Shown here piece by piece: positions 12,201-27,825 of a DNA stretch of 64,000 bases (position 1 is its first letter; each line of letters starts with the position of its first letter). The DNA is from Tubulanus polymorphus (taxonomy: Eukaryota > Nemertea > Palaeonemertea > Tubulaniformes > Tubulanidae). The notes under the pieces are model-generated. The model had not been told where the DNA came from, did no database searches, and saw nothing but the letters and a program-made list of their open reading frames with translations. The position numbers were made by a program, and so were the translations under genes. The stretch covers positions 2,671,001 through 2,735,000 of the forward strand of contig NC_134025.1 in the NCBI RefSeq assembly GCF_964204645.1, given 5' to 3'.

Positions 12201-13908
12201 TGTGTTCTCTAGGGTTAAATATACATTCAGTACTGTGCACTCAAATCATTAATTAAGACCCAGTTCAGTATTTGTGGGTTAAATATTAGGCTCATTCATC
12301 TAAATCCAGGGCCCAGTAAACGCATCATCATTAACACAAAAATTAAGTCGCCATTCTAATTTGTAACGACCTCAAAAATCTATGAAATATATTAAAGGTT
12401 TTCAAACGTTAAATTATGCTTTCCAGTTAAATTTGTATGAAATTTTCATACATGAAAACCAGGGGGCGGGATTGTATTCAGCAGCATGTTTTATAAGGGG
12501 ATGTGTGTCGACTCCAGATGGAGGCATATCTCGAAGCTGAGCAGTTCATTCCTCTTAACTGTATAGCAATACTTCAATAAAGAACAATCTAATAGGGTTA
12601 GACCAGGGAAACCCGAGATTTGAATAACAATAAACAAAACAAACTAAACAAATGGCAGTACCTGTTGCCTTCAGTACCAATACCACAGGTCTAAAATCGT
12701 TCCCAAAACAACGTCTAGGGCCATAGTTAATGCTTGTACTCATTTTAAGAGATGAAGCTTTTGAGCGTCGTCGTAGTAACTCAAAACATTCGACTAGTCA
12801 CTTTAACGCATGGTTGAAATAAACAAACAAGACGGCTTCGCTGACGCATAATGGGAATGCTGAATTACATCATGCAGGCATTAATGACAATGCAGATTTT
12901 ATACTCGTTTCTAATTTTAAAGACATAAATCTTAATCAACAGAAAAAAACATTGAGAATAATTAAGGATAGGCATATTTAATTTTCCATTTTATCAATTA
13001 AGTCCGTATCTTATTCCCGATAGTAAAAAAATAAATTCAATTCAAATCAAATCAATTAATTCTCCATTTCCCGATATATAAATCATCAAATATACAAATA
13101 TCGAACACGTTTTCAAAGCCAACAAGTTTATAATTCAAGCTAGTTTATTTGAGTAAAAAGGTTTGATTTGAAAGTAAAATCAGGTGACATAGCAAGAAAC
13201 AGGAGTTAAACTCTCTATTATCTGAATGACAGTTTAGCGCCAGACGTTGGGGGACCCGTAACAGACGTTGGGGGACCCGTAACAGACGTTGGGGGACCCG
13301 TAACAGTGTATGATACACTTCTACCCGACGTATAACGGGTTACAACCCACCAAGTTAATTCAGAGGAATGAATACAGCTAAACCCCAGTAATAATAAACC
13401 ACAAAATTCACATGGAGAATATATTTCATTGGCATTTCCCCTTCACTTAGACAATAATAACCTGTCTGTCTGTGATTTAGTTTCAAAATGCAGTAGATTT
13501 CGCATAAACCACAATCCTTAAAGCCTAAGGTAGGCCTTCAACGGGCTACACACGCATATATTGATTTAAGTCCATCTGAAAACTTTACCACCAACGATTA
13601 AGTCCCTAACTAACTACATCTTCCCAGTCCCCCAAATTATTTCGTCAGCATGTACATAAACAAGAACGGGAACAGTCCTGACCAGTTTGAGTTGGAAATG
13701 ACTGGTTGGTGGTGGTGGAATGGAAGCAGTGCCACCACCGTTGACACTGCCGCCGCCGGTGCATTCATTAGATCTGTTTTTCTCTTCAAATTCACCATAA
13801 TCTTATCAATCATACGACACAAATAGTTATGTAAACTACTTACCGTCGTTTATGTTTTCCGCATTTATTCATTTTTAACTTTATTTTTCCAATGTGATGG
13901 CGACTCAT
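3280..13908 (-). CDS. HIF1A: Hypoxia-inducible factor alpha (bHLH-PAS), complete, 15 coding exons
   Basis: Oxygen-regulated bHLH-PAS transcription factor that pairs with ARNT at hypoxia response elements. Exons on the minus strand: 13908-13844, 10393-10194, 9741-9590, 8700-8512, 7980-7808, 7570-7464, 7000-6853, 6765-6590, 6339-6256, 6100-5886, 5012-4929, 4737-4634, 4332-4010, 3806-3703, 3423-3280. All junctions are GT-AG and phases agree (2268 nt, 755 aa). bHLH about residues 22-85 ([15 protein letters not shown], then [10 protein letters not shown]); PAS-A about 112-190; PAS-B about 250-350; N-terminal degron LTHLAP with Pro416; C-terminal degron ERAPFIPMD with Pro540; C-TAD with HDAEVNAP (Asn731) and [12 protein letters not shown]. 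Family knowledge: PHD enzymes hydroxylate the prolines for VHL-mediated decay and FIH hydroxylates the asparagine. An alternative ATG at 13872 gives 743 aa. Invertebrates usually have one HIF-alpha, so the symbol means orthology to the vertebrate HIF1A/EPAS1/HIF3A set. Confidence 0.96.
5130..5870. repeat. Purine-rich minisatellite, about 140-bp unit, about 5 copies
   Basis: The plus strand is almost pure A/G, with the landmark gggggagatagaaagtgag recurring near 5153, 5297, 5438, 5577 and 5717, a spacing of 138-144 bp. Internally the unit is built from shorter gagagagg and gaggaatgag blocks. It fills most of the intron between HIF-alpha exons 10 and 11, starting within about 20 bp of the exon 10 splice donor. 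On the HIF sense strand it is an unbroken polypyrimidine tract. Long open frames across it are compositional artefacts. Confidence 0.93.
8403..8490. repeat. Fragment of an interspersed repeat with a gaaacgtc core
   Basis: This block inside the HIF-alpha intron between exons 4 and 5 holds ccccgcgcaggagcgcgaaa followed by cgtcgag. The gaaacgtc core also occurs at 39661-39668 in a foldback in a bark intron. The rest differs, so membership of one family is an inference from the short core. No coding content. Confidence 0.3.
9311..9570. repeat. Interspersed repeat (copy related to 60288-60770)
   Basis: This AT-rich block with repeated ttttccctgac strings lies in the HIF-alpha intron between exons 3 and 4. 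Its reverse complement shares gattggattcttagcagatc, followed by aagtcaggg and preceded by tatttgact, with 60655-60700. A third related piece (gtcagggaatagtcagg) is at 55115-55131. The outer ends resemble short inverted repeats (gtgaccaatt here, ggtggccact at 60 kb), which suggests a non-autonomous DNA transposon. Confidence 0.65.
13241..13305. repeat. Three tandem copies of a 21-bp unit
   Basis: The unit cagacgttgggggacccgtaa is repeated three times head to tail without differences, within HIF-alpha intron 1. It is GC-rich against an AT-rich background. It contains no ACGTG hypoxia response core, so a regulatory role is not suggested by motif content. Confidence 0.93.
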
Positions 13909-14425
13909 TCATTTCCGGGTATTAGATGAGGGGGCGCCACTATACGGTAATCGCTTACCGCAGGTAGCTTTTCATTACCAGTTAAGTTTGGTATTTTGGT
14001 CCTCTTATATTTTTTTATGCAGTCATATTTTCCAGTTTTGACCGATTCATTCGAGAGTCAAGACCTCGGAATCTTATAAGTTAGTGAATAAGAAAAAAAA
14101 GGAAAATAATCAATATTTTCCTTTGCTCTTATTAGCATAGATTTTGTCAGCAGACAATATGGTGAAATGTCCAAGAGAGATCAACACCACGACCAGGTCT
14201 CTACTGCATAAGACTGAAGATGATAAATAGCTCTAAATTCCTCTATTAGCATCCAAAAAATAGCAAATTTATGGTTTGGTTTGGAAATAATCTCTTATTA
14301 TTTATCTAAGAAAATAACTTTCAAAAAAGTTACAAAAAATTACGATAAAACATTCTTTGAAAAATCGGTAAAACTCATTTGTAGTTTTAAGCAGTTGGAT
14401 ATAAAAAACGTTTGAAGACTTGTAT
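13909..14425 (-). promoter_or_regulatory. HIF-alpha 5' flank between HIF-alpha and the zinc-finger gene
   Basis: Only about 517 bp separate the zinc-finger stop (14426) from the first HIF-alpha start codon (13908), both on the minus strand. The HIF 5' UTR and core promoter and the zinc-finger 3' UTR must share this space unless HIF has further upstream non-coding exons. I see no TATA box at a convincing distance, no ACGTG hypoxia response element and no clear minus-strand AATAAA for the zinc-finger gene. The in-frame TGA at 13911-13909 directly precedes the first ATG. Confidence 0.4.
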
Positions 14426-15712
14426 TTATGAGCAAAACCATTCAGGAATATCAACTAATTCCGTATTCGTTCTTACATGTAACACTTTAACAGGCACAAC
14501 ATTACGTAGTTTATTATAAATGATGAATTTCGATTGGATTCTATTCGATTTTAATTGCTTAGAATGATAGGTCAAAACATGCGGTTCGCAGGCCCATAGA
14601 CATTTGAATATTTTCGGACAGTACGGACAGGTAAACATGAACATTATAGATGGTTCAATTTTTAACTGAGCCATCGGATGATGATCTTTAGCCGCCTTGG
14701 TCCAGTGTTGATGCAGAGCCGGCGCAGAACGAAACAACTGATTGCATTTAACGCAAACATTTCCGGATTTCAAATAAATATTCGACGTCATCGTAATCGG
14801 CATCGCTTTGTATCGAAATTTCTCCAGTTGACGGTGAGAGGATCTCTGATGCATTAACACATCGTACCAATTACCGAACAGACCTTGACATTCAGGACAG
14901 GCGATCAGATATCTGTCGTCAGTTGTGACAGCCGATGCCTGAATTATAGATGTAACTTTCATAGCCGCTTGTTCATATCCTTTTTCCTCTTGCAATTTCA
15001 CATCCAACGTATTCCCGGTTTTTGTGAAATAACAAATACTAGCCGATACGTGATTAGATTTTTCGAGGTGCGACCTCATATCGTCGTAGATCCGCGACTT
15101 GTAATTATATTCGTGATGAGAAAGATTACGGAACGCACAGCAACGATCGCAAAATATCGCTAGTAACTTTTTCGCGTTCTTTTTAGGTTTTTTCTTCGGT
15201 GGTGCCAATGATGGATTCACGGGATAAATCAAAGAGCTGTGTTCGGAATCGTCGAACAGTTCCACCAGTGGTGATTTTAGATCGAATCCATTTTCAGACT
15301 CATCGCCGTAAAGCGTAGTCGCCGGCCGTTTGAGTCCTCGTTCCTCTTTCAAAGTTCCGTCGGGTTTAAATCGTTCGAGGCAAACGCAACCGTTATCGCA
15401 ACAAGCCAACTCCCGACAACCGGTCGTCCAATTATAACTATACGAAGCAGGATCTAGCGGAGAGATCGCGGGAACGCCGTTACGTATCTTCTCCCAGATA
15501 TTATCTAAATGTTGACTGCGTTGTTTCGCCCATTGATGTTTGAATATTTGACGAGCTTCGCGTAGTTTATTTATCGGATAATACCAGCCTAACTGCGATG
15601 GTATATCGTCGTTATAGTTTATACCGTAATCCTCGGCGCACCAGTCTCTATCCTTCACTCGGCTCAGGTACAAACCATCCATTATCGTTTTTTTGTCTGA
15701 ATTTGTCGTCAT
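14426..15712 (-). CDS. Single-exon C2H2-type zinc-finger protein, 428 aa, family not recognised
   Basis: Uninterrupted frame from ATG at 15712 to TAA at 14426-14428. Four Cys/His pairs are visible: C188-C191 with H214/H221 (a long, U1-like spacing), C272-C275 with H288/H293, C320-C323 with histidines at 334-345, and C362-C365 with H378/H383. A basic run PPKKKPKKNAKK (about 171-182) may be a nuclear localisation signal. The N-terminal half has a separate cysteine cluster near 99-111 (CRELACCDNGCVC). Nucleic-acid binding is an inference from the fingers; no KRAB, BTB or SCAN domain is seen. A possible acceptor (ctgcag) about 20 bp above the ATG suggests an upstream non-coding exon. It diverges from KIFBP across 517 bp. 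Confidence 0.88.
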   Translation of the reverse strand: MTTNSDKKTIMDGLYLSRVKDRDWCAEDYGINYNDDIPSQLGWYYPINKLREARQIFKHQWAKQRSQHLDNIWEKIRNGVPAISPLDPASYSYNWTTGCRELACCDNGCVCLERFKPDGTLKEERGLKRPATTLYGDESENGFDLKSPLVELFDDSEHSSLIYPVNPSLAPPKKKPKKNAKKLLAIFCDRCCAFRNLSHHEYNYKSRIYDDMRSHLEKSNHVSASICYFTKTGNTLDVKLQEEKGYEQAAMKVTSIIQASAVTTDDRYLIACPECQGLFGNWYDVLMHQRSSHRQLEKFRYKAMPITMTSNIYLKSGNVCVKCNQLFRSAPALHQHWTKAAKDHHPMAQLKIEPSIMFMFTCPYCPKIFKCLWACEPHVLTYHSKQLKSNRIQSKFIIYNKLRNVVPVKVLHVRTNTELVDIPEWFCS

Positions 15713-16229
15713 TGTGATTTTGAATACGCCAACCTGCAGTTACAATTAGGAATAGGTCTGACTATTATGACAACAAATTAATTTACATTTGCATTGGCAT
15801 TGATCGGATCCTAATAGATTCTCAAACATTTTGTTCACATTTTTAGCAGATTTCCCACAAACTTCAAGCTCAAAAGGGCCGCTCAAAGTTATACAATTTT
15901 CCAAATAACATATTTACCACAATATTCTAAGAGAATGTTGATTCTGAAGGGTTCAGGCTAAACAATTCCATGGGTAGAGCATCCACGAGTACCGAACCGA
16001 TCTTCACCCGTCAAGGGGATTCGAACCCACTAGGCCGAAGGCGTTCCCCGATGTGAGCGATATCGAACCCTGGCAGGCAAGGATATACCGAACCCATTTT
16101 ATTTGTTACATCGTTTGCTCAATAAAATTGTTTTTCAGATTCCGGAGAATTTGACAGTTCTGCACATCAAAAAATCCATTTAGCCTCTAGCATATTTTAA
16201 TAACTTAAAAGGAATCGTTTGAATCGACA
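15713..16229. promoter_or_regulatory. Divergent promoter region of the zinc-finger gene and KIFBP
   Basis: The two genes are head to head with 517 bp between their start codons, so a shared promoter is likely. Around 15960-16090 there are minus-strand tRNA-like pieces (gggttcgaatcccc in reverse complement near 16017-16030, a B-box match), probably a SINE remnant. I see no convincing TATA or CCAAT element. Confidence 0.4.
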
Positions 16230-18044
16230 ATGGATGTTAAAGATCATCTTCTGAATATGTTGAAAGAAATTGTAACTGATGAAGTGCGCGATAGATTTAT
16301 CGAAGCAGAAAGACTGAGCAATGAAGAATCAAAAACCGATCCTGAGATCGATCCTTATAAATCTCTGTACAAAGCTCGAGAAATCTGGTCGCAGATCGAA
16401 ATTGAAATGAAAGACAAATTGAATAAAAGTGAACCAAACAGTGACGAAAATCAAATCATCCAAATAATTCTTGCCGCCGTTGGTTTACAGATGGGGATTA
16501 ATTTCGCAGATACGGACGAAACTGAAACCGGTTGCAAAATGCTCCTCGCGGCTTTGGGCGTATTTGAAAACGATGTGAAGTCGAAACAGTTTCAAAGAAA
16601 AAGCACCGGTCTACGACAGTGCGTACTAAATCAGCTGGGCATCGTTTGGGCGGGACGTGCAAATTACGAAGAAGCTTTAAAATATCTAATCAAAGCTCAA
16701 AATATATACTTCGATTTTACGACAAGCAACGAGGATGATAGCGCCGAGGAACCTCTTCATTTCGACGATTTATTTCGTGTCCAATCGAACGAAGAGAATT
16801 CGATACCGAAGCGAAAAAGTTTCGTCGATGAAACTTATACGAATACGTTGTTTTATCTAGCGCAAGTTTACGGTAAACTGGAACAGAACGAGAAATCGGC
16901 GAAATGCTGCCACGAGACTTTAAAACGTCAGTTGGAGACCGGAAAGTACGAACCGTTAGACTGGGCTTTAAACGCGGCGACATTGTCGCAGTATTACATG
17001 ACGCAGAGCGATTTTACGACCGCCAGACATTGTCTAGCGAGTGCCTCGTGTATCGATAACGAAATCAAAACCGTCGAGAATCTCGGACCGGTTACGAGCG
17101 CCGATACTCAGGCCGATATCGATATGAAAGAAAAAGTTCCTCGCGCGAAAGCCGATATCAAACGATGCTGGACTAAATACGCTTTAACTCTGCTGGAAAC
17201 ATCGAGAGATCGGTTAATGGATGAATTGAATGAAACCGATACAGCAGCTGCATCGGATGAATGTTTGTTTCCGAGTATCGCTCCGTTTAATATCGAGATA
17301 GCTCGGTACGAAGCTCTCGTAACCGATAAATGCGTCTCTAATTATTCGGAGGCGCGAGAAGTTTTCTTGTACGCGCAAAAATGTATCGAAGCGTCGAAAT
17401 CGTTTTATATAATCGACGATTTCTGCTCAGATTATATCGAAATCGTTCAAGACCACAGTAAAATCTTCAAACTTCTCGCGTTTTTCGAACCCGATTTAGA
17501 ACGACAATGTAAAATGCACAAAAGACGTATCGATATGATCGAAGATCTCTTAAATCAGATCAATAAACAACATTATCTGCTCGTATGTAGACAACTGATG
17601 TATGAAATTGCCGAAAGTTACAGCACGATTTTAGACCTGAAATTAGCCATTTTGGAATGCAGCGGAAAACCACCGACTACGCACGCGGTCAAAAAGATTA
17701 ACAGTCTCGTGAATGAGAGTTTGAAAAATTATCAGATGTACTTGGATACTTTGAAAACTGCCGAGAAGAAATATCCCGAAAAATTCCCCGATAATGATTT
17801 GAGGCCGGCTTTAGTAGCTTGGTTCTGTATGGGCAGACTTTACTCAAAAATCATCGATTTCCAGCCGGTTAACCGATTGAAAAACTTGAAAAGTTCTTTA
17901 GATCATTACGACATGCTCGTTCGATATTGTGATAGAAATCCGGAAGCTATTGAGAGAGTTCCGTCAGAGTTGGACGTTTGTTCCGAAATGGTTTTACTAC
18001 TTCCTGCAAAAATGGATAAAATCAGATCAGAAGCTGGCTATTAG
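16230..18044 (+). CDS. KIFBP: KIF1-binding protein (KIF-binding protein), single exon, 604 aa
   Basis: Alpha-helical, TPR-like protein that in vertebrates binds motor domains of a subset of kinesins and blocks their attachment to microtubules; loss in people causes Goldberg-Shprintzen syndrome. Recognisable conserved stretches include EPLDWALNAATLSQYYMTQS, QDHSKIFKLLAFFEPDLERQ, CKMHKRRIDMIEDLLNQIN and the C-terminal CSEMVLLLPAKMDKIR. Length matches human KIFBP (621 aa), so the protein is complete. The first ATG (16230) follows AAAGGAATCGTTTGAATCGACA with no upstream in-frame start. The gene has no introns here, in contrast to its spliced neighbours LRRC9 and HIF-alpha. Poly(A) signal candidates are AATAAA-type strings near 18074. 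It converges with LRRC9. Confidence 0.96.
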   Translation: MDVKDHLLNMLKEIVTDEVRDRFIEAERLSNEESKTDPEIDPYKSLYKAREIWSQIEIEMKDKLNKSEPNSDENQIIQIILAAVGLQMGINFADTDETETGCKMLLAALGVFENDVKSKQFQRKSTGLRQCVLNQLGIVWAGRANYEEALKYLIKAQNIYFDFTTSNEDDSAEEPLHFDDLFRVQSNEENSIPKRKSFVDETYTNTLFYLAQVYGKLEQNEKSAKCCHETLKRQLETGKYEPLDWALNAATLSQYYMTQSDFTTARHCLASASCIDNEIKTVENLGPVTSADTQADIDMKEKVPRAKADIKRCWTKYALTLLETSRDRLMDELNETDTAAASDECLFPSIAPFNIEIARYEALVTDKCVSNYSEAREVFLYAQKCIEASKSFYIIDDFCSDYIEIVQDHSKIFKLLAFFEPDLERQCKMHKRRIDMIEDLLNQINKQHYLLVCRQLMYEIAESYSTILDLKLAILECSGKPPTTHAVKKINSLVNESLKNYQMYLDTLKTAEKKYPEKFPDNDLRPALVAWFCMGRLYSKIIDFQPVNRLKNLKSSLDHYDMLVRYCDRNPEAIERVPSELDVCSEMVLLLPAKMDKIRSEAGY

Positions 18045-19136
18045 ACTTATACATGTAACATAGCTTAGCATGAAATAAAATAATATTTCATAGTCGTTTT
18101 ATTAGTTTTTGACGATTTATTATTTTTTTTTTTCCGATTTTCTATCATTACTAAATAAACTTTTCACTCCTCGACAAGGAAAGCCACGAAATAACATAGG
18201 AAAAAGACATTTCTGAATGAATTGATATGAAGTTTATTTTGAGGAAGATATAATTTGTTCAAGACAAATTGTTTGGTTAGAGAATTCAAACTGATGTAGA
18301 TAAAGTCTACAGTGAATCAGGAATGTCAACACTGTCAGCTGTATACTGCATTGAACTATTGACACTGGTCTAGGACAATAAAATCCTCAGTACTGATCTC
18401 CTGTCGCCTAAAACACGCTAAATTTAAGTAAATATTGTTGTGAACACACTTGTTGATTCATTAAATCTTCACAATTATTATGCATATCATTTCAACACTA
18501 GTGAAAATATTAGAAAAATAGATTGTGCTTTTGTATATGATGTGAAAATGCTTCATTCTATAAGGCTTTAGTGTGCTGAGCTCGTTCTCTGGGTTATATT
18601 TAGAGGATACATTTTTATAGACTCTGAATCTGGAAATAACTCCCATACAATCTACATCAATGGTACCATTTACAGTACAATCAAAAATTTGTTATAAACT
18701 TCTCATTAAAAATAGACCTGATAATATATTACAAGGTGTATATCGTAAAACTTTTCATAAATATAACATTTCCTGAATTGTACATGGACGGATTATTCTG
18801 AGAAAGCTAATTATGACAACATTTGATGTGCATATAAAATCAACTTAAACAATTCTTAAGTACAGTATCTGGTCAAATCCTCTTAATCAGGATTTTCATC
18901 TAATCCGGACCATTTACTTTCCATCTTGCTTAAGTGTGCCACAGTATTTATCTGGATTGAGTAGGTTCTACTGTATAAGCATACAGAAATGTTTTTTTTT
19001 CTGAGAGATTTCATTACTGAAAACCTAACCATAGAGTAGGGATCGTTTTTAATCTCATCAGTTCCTGGATGAAGCGCAGGTAGATACTGTTAGTCCATGC
19101 TGCATGAGATGCTATTTTTCTCTCTCCCTTTTGGTC
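18045..19136. other. Convergent 3' UTR region of KIFBP and LRRC9
   Basis: The 1.09 kb between the two stop codons holds plus-strand AATAAA-like signals near 18074 and 18154 and a minus-strand AATAAA (TTTATT at about 18233-18238). If those are used, the two transcripts end within about 100 bp of each other. No coding exon is supported. Confidence 0.5.
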
Positions 19137-27104
<7,968 letters not shown>

Positions 27105-27825
27105 AGTGAATAAACCTGTAATGTAATAGAATACAGCTCTTGAAACCGCTATAGGTCCTAAACTTATATCAAACTAGTTTTCTTTTTCAATTGGCTGTGA
27201 CTTCTCTAGTAGTTAGTGGCATTCAGTGATGTTGTCTCTGACTCTAGCCCTAGTCCTTGGTTGGTTTGCTGGGCCGGGAATAAGCTTACCAAATTTAACT
27301 AATTAACATAAATGTCATAGAATTGTCAAAGGCAGGTCACAGTCATTACCATTCATAAAAATGCCAAAAGAAAGAATTACCCATTTTTTAGGAACTCGAA
27401 GAACTAATTAGAACTCAGTAGTAGGCCAGGGAAGTAGAGTAGTATTTTTTAAGTAGTAATTTTATCGTTTAGCCTACTAATAACTTGTGTGGCTAAATTT
27501 TAGTGAAAACTGATCGTGTAAAGGCCAGGGGGTTAGTTAGGGGACGTCAGATTGGAGCACCTTCGTTAGGACTATTCTCTGGGCAGGTAAAGTGCATCAA
27601 TAAGTGTATCAAACAAGAACTAAATCAATTTCTTTACGTTTGTTGAATATTTTTTCTATCCCTGTTCCGCCATATTGAAGCCATATCCAGCTATCTGATT
27701 GGTTAAAACCGAAACTCGTCTCTATAGATACACAACCCGGAAGTGTTTGCGGGAAATTTAAAACAGAACCAAAAACTGTCTGTTTTTCTTGGTTTCTACA
27801 CCTTATTCTCTAGAAACCTTCCCAT
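27105..27825. promoter_or_regulatory. Bidirectional LRRC9 / CKAP2L-like promoter with cell-cycle motifs
   Basis: The region separates divergent start codons by 721 bp. Close to the plus-strand gene are a YY1-like ccgccatattg (27667-27677), an inverted CCAAT box (ATTGG, 27698-27702), an ETS core ccggaagtg (27737-27745), an E2F-like tttgcgggaaa (27746-27756) and a CHR-like tttaaa (27757-27762). In vertebrates, CCAAT, E2F/CDE and CHR elements together drive G2/M genes such as the CKAP2 family. Motif presence is direct; use is inferred. Confidence 0.55.

Noticed and set aside
12555-12743. Alternative HIF-alpha first exon starting MSTSINYG
   Set aside because: No donor with the phase required by exon 2; the exon at 13844-13908 has a strong gtaagt donor and the right phase, giving [15 protein letters not shown].
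13637-13822. Short open frame with GGT/GCC repeats (minus)
   Set aside because: Lies in HIF intron 1 just after the exon 1 donor; no splice signals or family match.
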